Positions 49,404 through 61,822 of a stretch of DNA of 64,000 nt are shown piece by piece; positions within the stretch are counted from its first letter, which is position 1; every line of letters starts with the position of its first letter. The position numbers were made by a program, and so were the translations under genes. The notes beneath the pieces were generated by a model. That model saw nothing but the letters and a program-made list of their open reading frames with translations, made no database searches and was not told the origin of the DNA. This DNA is from Mactromeris polynyma (lineage: Eukaryota > Mollusca > Bivalvia > Venerida > Mactridae). The stretch is from contig JASFXZ010000014.1 of the NCBI GenBank assembly GCA_032209605.1, positions 4,422,912 through 4,486,911 on the forward strand. The letters are read 5' to 3'.

Positions 49404-50124
49404 TATTTGGAACAGTATTACACTAAGTCTCGGCTTGTTCTGCTGTACAATCAGTATAGTTTCAGCATTTTATGTGTAATTATGAGTTTAGTAATTATAC
49501 TTTCTTCATGTATACAATTTTTATGTTTTATTTTTAGTCATTGTGTATAAAAATTTTTAATAAATGTACTGAAAAACACTTGAAGAGCTGTTTTTCAGTT
49601 CATGTACGTTCAGTTCAAGTATCTAGATGTTTGAGTTGGTGTAATATTTTTCTCAGGCAATTAAAATGTTTATCTGTATTGTGATTTTTGTTGCGTTGTT
49701 TTATTCTGTGTATTTATTGCCCATTTGTCATACTAGGTTCAAGGTTGTAAATCCGTGTTTGTAGACCAGTAAAACCCAAGCCTCTGATTGGTTGATTCTT
49801 AGCTGAGTCGTAACCAATGGCTTTTGTAATGTTCGGTATTACCTCCCTGTGATTAAAAACAATTACTACATTGGAGACATATATACGACATGGGTATATG
49901 TGATAGTGTCATTTCTTCCTATGGTAGTGCGAGCTGTTATACATGTCTTTATAACTGAGAATTTAGAAGTCGATCGATCTGACGCCATGTTAACAAGGAA
50001 TTAGTTTTCAGTCTCGGGATCAAATAAAGTTTCTTTTAACCTCGAAAAATTTGCTATGCTAAGCTAAATTTTCTTACATACTGTGATATATTTTGGTCAT
50101 CTTGCAAATTCCTCAGGACTTAAA
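49404..50124. other. Intergenic, nothing identified
   Basis: AT-rich. A segment at 49760-49820 (agaccagtaaaacccaagcc, ctgattggttg) resembles 35700-35760 (agaccagtctgaaatgacaa, ctgattggttg), a weak dispersed similarity. Confidence 0.4.
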
Positions 50125-52092
50125 ATTCAATTGACCTTTCTGCAGACGCTTCGTAACCACGCCCCCTTAGTAACAGGTTCTCGCTGTAACCATGTTAGAC
50201 AAGCCATGTCCAATATGGCGTCGAACAAAGAACAATAACGGGCTGATGTAGATAGTATTCCATCGGATTTTTCTTTATTATATGATATTTCGACTTTAAA
50301 CCATATCTTGACAAAATAAATATTACTTAATATAGATTTGCTTTGACTTGATTAAGAGTGTCAAGCCTTAGACTGGAAATTAAAACGGGAAGATGAAATA
50401 GCCCTTAAATGCTATACCATGATCAGAAAGAAACTACAAATGTATGTAATGTTTTAGAAGACGAATTTCATTTTATATTAGAATGTCCTTTATATCAAAT
50501 ACATTTCGAACCAAGTATTATGCAATGCATTTACATGAGATCATTATTATTCCATGTAAGTCCATGTTTGTAGTTTAGTGCGGGTTTACAGGGGAAGCAT
50601 TTTAGTCATCAAGTTTAGGTATACATGTAGTTGTGTTTGTGTACATAAATCACCCTTATTTTGTGTGGAGATGGACATTATAGAAAGGGATGGACATTAG
50701 AATATCAGGATTATTTCTCAAATCTTCAAATCCTGCAACATACATTTCTATAAATTCCAGAAATCATACTTTAAAGATACTATTATAAAAATAGAAACAG
50801 AGGCAGACACAAGACCTGTATAGGTTGGACAAATTATATAATGCTATGCAATAAACAATAATGTCGCCTGTGTGCACTATCTAGATATAAATCTTATCCA
50901 GCCCCATCAGCATTTCACAGTCTGGCCCAGTGGGAGTCCAATATGCATCCAATCAGTTTTTGATGTCACTATCCGACACATATAAACAGCAACGTTGAGA
51001 AATGTTAATTATTTTTTAAAGCCTTTAACTAAATGATCATTTATAAAAAATAAATGATCAGGCTTGTGTTGAATGTTAGAAAATAGGTTTATTTTTTTAA
51101 CAAAATCATCATACTCGTAGGTGTGATATTTAGGATTTTAAACCAGATATATTACTAATTTCTATACTTACTTTCGAAAGAAATACTCGACAGTGAGTAA
51201 CCAATACCGGTATATCACATGTATGTTTATAGCAATACATGTTTGTGTCGCATTAATTGCAATAATTATTGATTTTATAATTGATTCTGGTCATGTTTAG
51301 TTATACAAACTCAGGCTTATTACAAATTTATAAAATTATGTCCGTCCTAAGCAAAACAAAGTCCAAATACTTGCTTGAATGCTGACATAAGTCAGTTATT
51401 TTAGTTTAAAAAAAATAATATTATGTTCCCTCAACATGCAGATATAACATAGTTAATTCGAAATATTTTCACATAAATAAATTGATTGGTTGGAATAACA
51501 TAATATAGCAACATTTTAGCTAAAAGTATAAATAGTATAAGATTATGTTATCTCTTGGATAATTATGTGAAATAAATAGATTTTAAGATGTAAATTTGTG
51601 TTTCTTCATGTTTTAAGGCCAGACTTTTCATTAACTTGTAATGTTTGTCCCCTCCCAGTCAAACTGATATTTAAAGGTAAAGGTAACACATTCCAAACTA
51701 AAAGTTATCTTTTTATCAATGGGGCATATCTGTTTGCGTTAATTTTAGACGGATTTAACTTGTGATGCGGTCTGTCGCACAACTTAATCCACTGCATGCA
51801 TTTGTCTTAGGTTATGGAAAAGGTAAGAATTTCACGCCACCTATCAGTCTGGACATCTATTGTTACTATCACACAGCCCGAAGCTACACCTTTTCACCAT
51901 TGTCTTAGATCATTAATAAACACCCTGTAATTTGCTTTCCAAAAACCATCACTCTTAGACGAATTTGTTGACAGCTGTAGCGGTTGTCTAACAAAATGGC
52001 GTTGATAAAACAATGCCGGAGGTGTGCACGAATACTGCAACGCGATTGGCTTACGCGAGCTGTCAATCAATATCTGCAGAAAGGTCAATTCT
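50125..52092. mobile_element. Candidate TIR element of about 2 kb
   Basis: caattgacctttctgcaga near 50128-50145 is matched by tctgcagaaaggtcaatt near 52073-52090, an 18-bp perfect inverted pair. Just inside both ends are gttagacaagcc/ggttgtctaac and aatatggcg/aaatggcg motifs. No transposase or long ORF was found, and target duplications were not identified, so the call rests on the inverted termini alone. Confidence 0.45.
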
Positions 52093-52676
52093 CATTTATT
52101 TAGAAAAAATATGGTTATTGATACGTTCGATTATTGAAAATTGATCCTAATTTGATTTTAGCCAGTTTCAGTTTTAAGTGAAATTGATTAATTTCTCAAC
52201 TAAAGGGTAAAAGTTTTAAATATTTTCACTATGACGAGTGGAAGATTTTAAGGTATTTTTGTTGTCATTAATGAGAAGTACTGGATAAAGTATCCAGTTG
52301 CTTTAGAATAATGGCAAATATGTTTGGGATGAACTTGATCTAGATCAGGTGATCCTTTGTGAACACGGGCCTAGGGTTTCATTTCACTGACCAAACTTTT
52401 TGTTGCAGTATACTTTACTGAATCTGTATATTAGTTAGGGCACTGATTTTTTACCAATTATGCCCATAGTAAAATATGGTTTTGTGAATGGGTTTACATC
52501 TAATTGTGTTTTAGAGGAACCACGGCTAATAAGCAAGCTCTTGTGAGAACAAAAATCGTGTAAAATAAGTGAGAGTTTCACTGTTTGTTTGTTGTCTGTC
52601 CTCTGATAATATCAGTAATTCTGTATTGTTATTGTGTTTCTGTGCCAGTATACATGATGATATTCAAATAGTTGTC
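52093..52676. other. Intergenic, nothing identified
   Basis: AT-rich; no ORF, repeat boundary or RNA gene recognised. Confidence 0.4.
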
Positions 52677-55484
52677 CGGCACCTGTGGTAGCTTAATGTA
52701 ACTACACTTCTTGTTGGATGTTTGTGTCAGACACCTGTGGTAGCTTAATGTTACTACACTTCTTGTTGGATGTTTGTGTCAGACACCTGTGGTAGCTTAA
52801 TGTTACTACACTTCTTGTTGGATGTTTGTGTCTGACACCTGTGGTAGCTTAATGTTACTACACTTCTTGTTGGATGTTTGTGTCTGACACCTGTGGTAGC
52901 TTAATGTAACTACACTTCTTGTTGGATGTTTGTGTCTGACACCTGTGGTAGCTTAATGTTACTACACTTCTTGTTGGATATTTGTGTCAGACACCTGTGG
53001 TAGCTTAATGTAACTACACTTCTTGTTGGATGTTTGTGTCAGACACCTGTGGTAGCTTAATGTTACTACACTTCTTGTTGGATGTTTGTGTCAGACACCT
53101 GTGGTAGCTTAATGTAACTACACTTCTTGTTGGATGTTTGTGTCAGACACCTGTGGTAGCTTAATGTTACTACAATTCTTGTTGGATGTTTGTGTCTGAC
53201 ACCTGTGGTAGCTTAATGTAACTACACTTCTTGTTGGATGTTTGTGTCAGACACCTGTGGTAGCTTGATGTAACTACACTTCTTGTTGGATGTTTGTGTC
53301 AGACACCTGTGGTAGCTTAATGTTACTACACTTCTTGTTGGATGTTTGTGTCAGACACCTGTGGTAGCTTAATGTAACTACACTTCTTGTTGGATGTTTG
53401 TGTCAGACACCTGTGGTAGCTTAATGTAACTACACTTCTTGTTGGATGTTTGTGTCTGACACCTGTGGTAGCTTAATGTTACTACACTTCTTGTTGGATG
53501 TTTGTGTCTGACACCTGTGGTAGCTTAATGTTACACTTCTTGTTGGATGTTTGTGTCAGACACCTGTGGTAGCTTAATGTTACTACACTTCTTGTTGGAT
53601 GTTTGTGTCAGACACCTGTGGTAGCTTAATGTAACTACACTTCTTGTTGGATGTTTGTGTCAGACACCTGTGGTAGCTTAATGTAACTACACTTCTTGTT
53701 GGATGTTTGTGTCTGACACCTGTGGTAGCTTAATGTTACTACACTTCTTGTTGGATGTTTGTGTCAGACACCTGTGGTAGCTTAATGTAACTACACTTCT
53801 TGTTGGATGTTTGTGTCAGACACCTGTGGTAGCTTAATGTTACTACACTTCTTGTTGGATGTTTGTGTCAGACACCTGTGGTAGCTTAATGTTACTACAC
53901 TTCTTGTTGGATGTTTGTGTCAGACACCTGTGGTAGCTTAATGTTACTACACTTCTTGTTGGATGTTTGTGTCTGACACCTGTGGTAGCTTAATGTTACT
54001 ACACTTCTTGTTGGATGTTTGTGTCAGACACCTGTGGTAGCTTAATGTAACTACACTTCTTGTTGGATGTTTGTGTCAGACACCTGTGGTAGCTTAATGT
54101 AACTACACTTCTTGTTGGATGTTTGTGTCTGACACCTGTGGTAGCTTAATGTTACTACACTTCTTGTTGGATGTTTGTGTCAGACACCTGTGGTAGCTTA
54201 ATGTAACTACACTTCTTGTTGGATGTTTGTGTCAGACACCTGTGGTAGCTTAATGTAACTACACTTCTTGTTGGATGTTTGTGTCAGACACCTGTGGTAG
54301 CTTAATGTAACTACACTTCTTGTTGGATGTTTGTGTCAGACACCTGTGGTAGCTTAATGTTACTACACTTCTTGTTGGATGTTTGTGTCTGACACCTGTG
54401 GTAGCTTAATGTTACTACACTTCTTGTTGGATGTTTGTGTCAGACACCTGTGGTAGCTTAATGTAACTACACTTCTTGTTGGATGTTTGTGTCAGACACC
54501 TGTGGTAGCTTAATGTAACTACACTTCTTGTTGAATGTTTGTGTCTGACACCTGTGGTAGCTTAATGTTACTACACTTCTTGTTGGATGTTTGTGTCAGA
54601 CACCTGTGGTAGCTTAATGTAACTACTCTTCTTGTTGGATGTTTGTGTCAGACACCTGTGGTAGCTTAATGTAACTACACTTCTTGTTGAATGTTTGTGT
54701 CTGACACCTGTGGTAGCTTAATGTTACTACACTTCTTGTTGGATGTTTGTGTCAGACACCTGTGGTAGCTTAATGTTACTACACTTCTTGTTGGATGTTT
54801 GTGTCAGACACCTGTGGTAGCTTAATGTAACTACACTTCTTGTTGGATGTTTGTGTCAGACACCTGTGGTAGCTTAATGTTACTACACTTCTTGTTGGAT
54901 GTTTGTGTCTGACACCTGTGGTAGCATAATGTTACTACACTTCTTGTTGGATGTTTGTGTCTGACACCTGTGGTAGCATAATGTTACTACACATCTTGTT
55001 GGATGTTTGTGTCAGACACCTGTGGTAGCTTAATGTTACTACACTTCTTGTTGGATGTTTGTGTCAGACACCTGTGGTAGCTTAATGTAACTACACTTCT
55101 TGTTGGATGTTTGTGTCAGACACCTGTGGTAGCTTAATGTTACTACACTTCTTGTTGGATGTTTGTGTCTAACACCTGTGGTAGCATAATGTTACTACAC
55201 TTCTTGTTGGATGTTTGTGTCTGACACCTGTGGTAGCTTAATGTTACTACACTTCTTGTTGGATGTTTGAGTCAGACACCTGTGGTAGCTTAATGTAACT
55301 ACACTTCTTGTTGGATGTTTGTGTCAGACACCTGTGGTAGCTTAATGTAACTACACTTCTTGTTGGATGTTTGTGTCTGACACCTGTGGTAGCTTAATGT
55401 TACTACACTTCTTGTTGGATGTTTGTGTCTGACACCTGTGGTAGCTTAATGTAACTACACTTCTTGTTGGATGTTTGTGTCTGA
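52677..55484. repeat. 52-bp minisatellite, about 54 copies
   Basis: The unit contains gacacctgtggtagcttaat, gttactacacttcttgttgg and atgtttgtgtca. Length is fixed at 52 bp except for one unit near 53530 with a short deletion. Two sites vary most: gtaac/gttac and tgtcaga/tgtctga; both are A/T at the centre of a short palindrome. Rare changes are ttga for ttgg, gcata for gctta and one gtgtctaac. Confidence 0.98.
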
Positions 55485-56395
55485 AGCTGGTCCCGGTTTT
55501 CACAACAAAGGTAGATAGTCTTCTTTCTGTCAAAATATGCCAAGTTATAATTTTGAGAAAGTGGCATGTTAATGCCTTCATACAGACATACTCTAAAACA
55601 GTGCATTGTAACTTTTCTTAAAAGTTTCCAGGAACTGTAAAACACGAGTCCAATACAGGTATTTCCTATGCTAGCGCAAACTCTGCATGTAGGTCAGGAT
55701 AGAAAATACAGGTATCGGATACCAGTCCTGTATTTGTGGTTTTGGTAAACGTGTAGGAAAGTGACAATGCAGTGTTGTAGGGTACATCTGTATAATGTAA
55801 ATTACCACCAATTTTCTCATATTGGACACTAAGGATATTTTGTCCCAAAAATAGAACTGTGTACCTTTAAGTTATAACTCTGTTGCGTTCTCATCCTATT
55901 TGGCCATTTATCAGCTGGTCCACAGATGTAGATTGTTTATTCATGTCAGCACCATACTTTCTTCATTTATTATGCTGATATACAGATGTTTTTTTTCAGA
56001 AAATGTGATTTAATGCAAGAAAAGTTCTTGAGTAGAAACTCATCAAGATGTAAGAAATGAATTTTCTGCTGAAGCTACCCACTTGCTATTTATTGTTGAC
56101 ATCATACAAACTTTGAAATCAATGATTTAGCAACAAATGACTTTTGATAAGATGTGGCATTAATTAATGGACACAGTTCAGTAATTACTTCTGTATTTTG
56201 TGAAACTGGAACCTGATTTATGTTTTGTTCTGTCCGTTGCCTCAGTGATCTGAATTTTAGGTATAAGAATCTAACATTAAACATTGTAGGCCGATTTACC
56301 TGATTGATGATAACATGATAACAAAATTGAAACTGTTTTATTTTACAATGATTGTGAAACATGTTCTTACAACTAAGTATATTATTTCGTATTGT
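55485..56395. other. Intergenic, nothing identified
   Basis: AT-rich sequence; no exon-like segment or gene recognised. Confidence 0.4.
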
Positions 56396-56590
56396 TGAGC
56401 TACCTGGATTGTGGAAGAGTCTTGCCCATTGATTGCAGGCTTTGAAACCAAAACTTGCGGATCAAAAGTCTGTTCCCTAATTGTGATTAATCTGGGGTTT
56501 GTGGAAGAATCTTGCCTATTGCGGGATTTGAACCTGCAACTTGTGAATCTAGAGTATGTCACTCTACCTCACCTGTTTAACAGCATGATC
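56396..56590 (-). mobile_element. tRNA-derived SINE, two tandem partial heads
   Basis: On the - strand, gcaggttcaaatcccgcaat is a strong B box with stem, preceded by aggtgaggtagagtgacata (A-box-like). A second diverged copy of the 3' half lies about 90 bp further along (near 56405-56470; ctgcaatcaatgggcaagac). Together they suggest a dimeric or tandemly duplicated SINE. Confidence 0.55.
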
Positions 56591-56864
56591 ACATAGTAAT
56601 CATTGTCCACTGTTGCGACTCTATACAGTAACTCATTTCTAATTGGTCACCCGACATTTGTGTTCATTTATTTTTATTGAAATCTTTAATTGTAAACAGA
56701 TCGTTTTTGGACAGTCCTGTGTGAATTTTGGGTTTTAGTAGATTGAGGTTTGGGTAAGAATGAAGTAAAACAAATTTAGTTTTTAAATTCATATTTCATC
56801 GTATTTATTTTGAAAATATGACAATATAAGATGTGACCAAATTTAAGAAAAGCATTTGAGTGAA

Positions 56865-57011
56865 CAGTAAAACCTGGATAACTCGACCAGCATCAGTTCT
56901 GAATGCTGTCTTAGTTGTAAGGTGGTCTGATTATTGAGTAAAAATGTGGAAAAGACAATGAAAACTGAGCATGGTCCTGTAATGAGGTGGTCTGTAGGTG
57001 TTGTTTTACTG
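56865..57011. mobile_element. Short TIR element, 147 bp
   Basis: Left cagtaaaacctggataactc and the reverse complement of the right end cagtaaaacaacacctacag are imperfect inverted repeats. The interior has two ggtggtctg blocks, as in 31548-31743, so it is probably the same family. Confidence 0.6.
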
Positions 57012-57800
57012 TATATGATCATTGTATAATTTTTTTATGTACTAGTGTTGTATTCAAGTATGTATATTACGACAAAGTGCTGTATTTCATCATGTTTTGT
57101 TTACCTATACATAAATGTTGTTTTGTAATTGTGTGTACGTGAAATTTTTGCTGTACATTTTTGGAATGATTGTTGCCAAAAATGTTTTGCCATTTGGACT
57201 TATTAAAGTCATTTAGCATACATTGTTGTTCTGTTAGTTCTGTCTACGTAATTTGGACATACCAGTAGTTCGTACAAGATAGAAAATAAGAGGCATTTGC
57301 ATTTGCAAATTCAAAGATGTCGCAAAAATGTCGCAAAAATATCGGCCAGTGAAATTTTCTTATTTCACAGAAGTACATTTTTATATAGTTGACTATTAAA
57401 CAATAACAATACTCATTTTGACGAGTCACAAACTTTGGATTTCTGCTTCAAAACATTTCAAATCACTGATTTCTTATCTTAGTGACTTTTGAAAATACAC
57501 CGGAACCCCTTTTAATCTGGAAACCCTTTTAAACCGGACAAATTGTCCGGTCCAAACTTTCTTACTATATAAATCACCCCTTCAAACTGGACAAGAATAA
57601 AGTCTCAAATTTGATTTTCATGTCTTGCCCAAGAGTTAGATCCAAAGCACTGTGTGTATCGGAAGAAATACTTTTTGAATGTATAAATCGATTAAACAAT
57701 TGGAGTTATAAGTTTAAAATGTAAGTTAAATAAAGTCAATCAATATTGTTTTTCGCAGTAAATCCACTAACAGTTGTATATAGGATAGTTCAGTATCTTA
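57012..57800. other. Intergenic, with a short palindrome
   Basis: AT-rich. Bases 57533-57549 (ccggacaaattgtccgg) form a perfect inverted repeat with a one-base centre, within a stretch of ccggaacccc/ctggacaag words that may be a decayed TIR element. Confidence 0.45.
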
Positions 57801-58015
57801 TAGTCCAGCCACGGACGTCACATCTCTATACTGTCGCTGTGTAGTAGTAGTAGTACAACAGTTTTTTATTGCACACAAAGCATATATCTGTTCACGAAAA
57901 TAAGAGTAAATGCAGTGGAAAGACCGGCGGTGTCCAACACTATTTACTTTTATGAATGGTTTAGCAGGACGTTGTACAGCGACAGTATAGAGATGTGACG
58001 TCCATGGCTGGACTA
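57801..58015. mobile_element. MITE with 42-bp near-perfect TIRs
   Basis: tagtccagccacggacgtca, then catctctatactgtcgctgt, at 57801-57843 is inverted at 57974-58015 with essentially one mismatch (cacgg/catgg). The ends can be read as TA flanks plus gtccagcc. A gta microsatellite (57840-57855) lies just inside the left arm. The near-identity suggests recent mobility or gene conversion between arms. Confidence 0.88.
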
Positions 58016-58595
58016 CGAACGACGCGTGTAAAAGTCGGAGTACAGAGACATGTATGCGGGGCTAGGTATCTTAATACAGACTATGGAGTCTTCGGATCGC
58101 CTGTCTGGCTTAAGACAGCGTACAATTCATGAACATCTGTATGGCTGTGACATTGATACATTTCATATATCAACAATTGTTTTCTGTAGATTGATATTCG
58201 ATATACACAAATATTGGTATGATGGTGGGAAAATACAGGAGAATGGGTACTGTCTAAAAATGTGCCAAAATAGTCGGCTGATTGTTAAACAGTTTACTAG
58301 TAGTAGGTGCATTTATACAATTAGTGTATAATGAAACTATACTGATAAAAATTGGTGACCAAGAAATTGAACTACAGTAGAAAAAAATAAATATAATAAT
58401 AAAAATCACAGACAATTAATACACAATTACACATGTACAAAATTGAATAAACGGTGTGTCAACATACTGTATATATATGTAAATAATAATATTGAGCAAT
58501 ATTATAATAAAATACAACCTTCATAAATACATCTGGCGATGCACTTTTTTCCATCAGTTGCTAACCCTCGTGGATGGAAGAGGACCAATATATCT

Positions 58596-58809
58596 AGGGC
58601 TATCCTTAGAAAATTGTTTGTTTGCAGTAACTGTTACACGACCCAGAATTTTTACAATATGTAGGTAAGTATTTTTTTTAGTTTAGTACTGTAATGGCTA
58701 AAAGACCGAACACATTCTTTCATCAATGAACCTGAAACAATAAATTGAGTCGCAGCATTTTTAATAAGTTTGTCGAGTTACTGCAAACAAACAATTTTAA
58801 GGATGGCCT
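58596..58809. mobile_element. TIR element, GGCCATCCTT family, best copy
   Basis: Left agggctatccttagaaaatt, gtttgtttgcagtaact, and the reverse complement of the right end aaggccatccttaaaattgt, ttgtttgcagtaact, pair over about 35 bp. The interior matches 28948-29150 in part (ctaaaagaccga, gagtcgcagcattttt in the opposite orientation). Confidence 0.82.
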
Positions 58810-58815
58810 TACATT

Positions 58816-59394
58816 CAATGTAATAAGAGTTAAAATATAACAGTTCACAACAAGACTTTGTAAAGATATATCTGCCTTCAAAACCATAGTTAAGATTATT
58901 TAAGCAACCTGAGTATTGCAGTAAATGGGTACTTAAAGCATCATTATCAAGATTTATTTACCTTGGGTGAAAAGCACAGGAGATAGTCATAAGTTCTCTC
59001 CCTTTATTCCTTCTAACGTATGTATGTATTGTATATACATGTACATATACTATAGAGGCGATAAAGAGATGAACTCCTGACAAACTTCTGTGCTGTGGTG
59101 AAAAGATGAAGTTCTTTTTCTGACTAAGGTTTAGATGTGGTCAGTCCACCTCTACAGTACACAAAGCTGCATTAAACTCAACCAAGAACATCTAAATTAC
59201 TCACTTTTAAGTCATCACTGATTTTGTCAATTCTACTGCACATAAATATGCAATACCTGTATTTCAAACATCCTGACTAAATTTTAATTTATTTTGGCAA
59301 GTTTTGCCATTTATTCGTCACATTGGCAATTATAAGCAAATCGGATCATTTTGTCCAGATGGCCCTTCAGTACAGACAGGCACTAAAAAAGGAA
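58816..59394. other. LDAH 3' flank
   Basis: AT-rich sequence downstream of the LDAH stop on the - strand. A fragment at about 58975-59010 (agcacaggagatagtcataa, gttctctccctttattcctt) matches the left end of the element at 61995-62815. A TA-rich stretch lies at 59025-59050. Confidence 0.45.
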
Positions 59395-60056
59395 CTACAA
59401 AAATGTTTTTACCCAATCTCCAACAATCTCCGCCATGTCCAAACTTGCATCAATAACATACGCATGACTATATCCTTTCTCACAAACACGGACATCGCAG
59501 TTCGGAAAGATTTCTTTAAAATCTTGACTGTACTGGAGAGGACACCAAGCGTCGGTACTTCCATAGTAAAAACTAAGATAATCTAAATGTTTAGCGACTA
59601 GAGTTTGATCCAATTCATTTACAGTTTGCATTTCAATATGGGCCATATACAAGGCGTTGCTAACGCAAAACGGGTCGACAAGACCCAGTGTAGCCGATAA
59701 AACACATTTCGGAACGCTTTCATCCTTAAAATGTCTAACAATCATCCATTTCCTGGTCCCTTCTGGCAGAAAGCCTATACCATACACTATCAATGGAGCA
59801 AGCCATCTCAAGTACTTCAAAAGGGGTGTGTTGAGTTTTCCATTTGGAGAAATGGCCATTCTTTCAATTGTTGGAAACAACATGAAACATCGTCCTATCG
59901 GATGTTCTAATTGGTCAAGAATTTTTAAAATAATGTAGCATCCAATGGAATGTCCAATCAGAAACAGTCTTACATTTGAAGGAATATTGTCTCTTATAAA
60001 GGCAACTTTGTGTCTTATCTGGCCTTCTAGACTACACAGTTCGTAACTCAGTTTGT
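59395..60056 (-). CDS. LDAH: LDAH coding exon 3 with catalytic triad
   Basis: The exon begins after tttttttccag with DKLSYELCSLEGQIRHKVAF. It runs through GHSIG, LFPTIERM, a hydrophobic stretch (LRWLAPLIVYGIGFL) that may contact the membrane or lipid droplet, STDAWCP and SHAYV, to KTFL and TAG. All three catalytic residues lie in this exon. Confidence 0.96.
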
Positions 60057-61822
60057 CTGGAAAAAAAATATTTCATAAAATTTCAGGCACAAGAAAAGAT
60101 GAAAAGAAATGTAACAGTACAATGTACAATCATAAGTTGTATTTGTTTTCATTGGGTTTTACCTCACTTTTCAACAATTTTGCAGTCAAATAAGGTGGCC
60201 AGTTGACCTAACGAGTTTTCCTGGAATTAGTGGTCTTTTTTTATTGAATTTACATGTCTTCTAAAACCAATAAAAAACCAGGCTATGCCGAGTTTTTATC
60301 AATTTCAGATGACAAGTTTAATAAATTCAAGAGAAAATGAACACAAATGTAAGACTCTATTTACGACATAACAGCAGAAACAGCTGATTTACGACATAAC
60401 AGCAGAAACAGCTGATTTACGACATAACAGCAGAAACAGCTGATTTACGACATAACAGCAGAAACAGCTGATTTACGACATAACAGCAGAAACAGCTGAT
60501 TTTCTTCAAAACATTACCTTAACCAAGCAAGTATCACAGGTGTAATTCCGTCTTTGGTAAACAAAAGCTGATGCAACAAGAAGTAAATCCTACAATTTAT
60601 TTTTATTTTTCAACCACAAGATACTAGTTGAAATGATTATATCTCATATTCAAATTAACAAGACAATAATTTTCAATGAAATAAATGGTCTAACTTAGAA
60701 CAAAATTAACATTAAACAATGTAAACATTATTTCAGCTTGTCTAAGTCACGCATACTTTGTTGTGACATCACACACATGAGTCGTTATTCACAAGTGAAT
60801 TATCGAAAAAATACATGGGTGTTACTACTACATCGCACTGTATATTGTTATAATGAAAATTAAATTCAGTGAATAACTGCAATGCGTTTGGTATACATTT
60901 GGAATGTAAATGAAGTAAGATAATATGAATGAATGAAAAATGTCGCTGCTAGCTTACCGTAAAGCGGCTGGTTTCCGGCAGGAGGCATCACATGACCAGC
61001 ATGTGACACTCCCCATACTGGTATCTGATTGTCATGTTTGGTATATAGGTGATTCATAAAATAATCATAGAACTCTACGACTCCAGGGTTTCCTGAAACA
61101 GAAAATAAACAAAATTAAAGAAATAAGATGCTTATTTTTTGCTCATTTTTTACCCATATAAAAAATATTGGCTGCTCCATAAATTTAATAGAATAAATTA
61201 GCAAGGTGAAACCATTCTTCTGTTCATAGTATCATCACATGACTTCCATGAAGGCAGTGATTAGTGATCGATGTATTGTAAGGGGAGAAAAGCACTCTGA
61301 TGAATTAGTAAAACAATAAATCTAGGCTTAAATATGTTTGTTTCAGGTTTCATGCCCAGAAGAAATAGGGAAGGTAGGTCGGAATTTTTTTTTTGGTGAG
61401 AATTTTTATTTTTCAAACGAAGCAAATTAAACATAGATGAAAATTAGTACATGTTAAAAGACAAATCCCCTTTCCCTTTTAACATGGATAATGTTTAATC
61501 AAGGTGAATATAATGCTCTATAGCTGGAATACTCGTAAAGCGTCTAATAACTGGTCAGAAATATGAACCTAAAGAAAAATTCATGCAAAGAAATTCACCA
61601 AAAAGAAAAAATTGTAAACACGAGAAAAAATGTTCTAGGGTCGGAGGCAAAAAAATAGGGTAGAGTCGGGAAACCTGAAACAAACATATTTCTTTACGCC
61701 TTACCAGGAATAACAAGAAAGACTGATTTCACATTCGGAGTTATCTTTCCATATTTCAGCACTGATGTTGGCATACCCAGAACATCAACAAACCCTATAT
61801 ACCTATCACACTCTGCAGCCAT
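59395..61822 (-). CDS. LDAH: Lipid droplet-associated hydrolase, complete coding sequence
   Basis: This is an alpha/beta hydrolase of the LDAH (C2orf43) family, which associates with lipid droplets and the ER. Its in vivo substrate (sterol or other neutral lipid esters) is debated. Three exons (61822-61705, 61092-60958, 60056-59395) join at GT-AG sites in phase to give exactly 304 codons plus TAG; human LDAH has 325 residues. Family blocks seen are VIPGNPGVVEFY, VWGVSHAGH, LIGHSIGCY, MLFPTIERM, SPNGK and FYYGSTDAWCP. The predicted triad is S121 (GHSIG), D253 (STDAWCP) and H282 (YSHAY), all intact. An acceptor (actttcag) sits at 61848-61841, only 18 nt upstream of the ATG, so a noncoding 5' exon probably lies between 61850 and the right part of the window. 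It is convergent with PTDSS1. Confidence 0.95.
60356..60502. repeat. 28-bp tandem repeat, 5 copies
   Basis: The unit gatttacgacataacagcag plus aaacagct repeats at exactly 28 bp with identical copies, in the LDAH intron between coding exons 3 and 2. Confidence 0.96.
60958..61092 (-). CDS. LDAH: LDAH coding exon 2
   Basis: The exon follows tgtttcag and ends at the donor gtaagcta. It encodes NPGVVEFYDYFMNHLYTK, then VWGVSHAGHVMPP and NQPLY. It completes the split glycine of the oxyanion-side PGNPG motif and matches human VWTISHAGH. Confidence 0.94.
61330..61691. mobile_element. TTTGTTTCAGGTTTC TIR element beside an LDAH splice donor
   Basis: Left aaatatgtttgtttcaggtt and the reverse complement of the right end are identical for about 22 bp. 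The interior matches 46251-46545. The right end lies about 12 bp from the 5' splice site of LDAH coding exon 1 (donor at 61704-61703). Confidence 0.8.
61705..61822 (-). CDS. LDAH: LDAH coding exon 1 with start codon
   Basis: The start ATG (61822-61820) gives MAAECDRYIGFVDVLGMPTS, and the exon ends in SVFLVIPG at the donor gtaaggcg. The reading frame stays open upstream to 61906, but an acceptor at 61848-61841 makes that extension intronic, so I chose the downstream ATG. Human LDAH has a similarly short, poorly conserved N terminus before IIPGNPG. Confidence 0.88.

Noticed and set aside
52677..55484. CRISPR-like array or telomeric repeat
   Set aside because: Units abut without spacers and differ only at a few fixed sites; this is an interstitial minisatellite.
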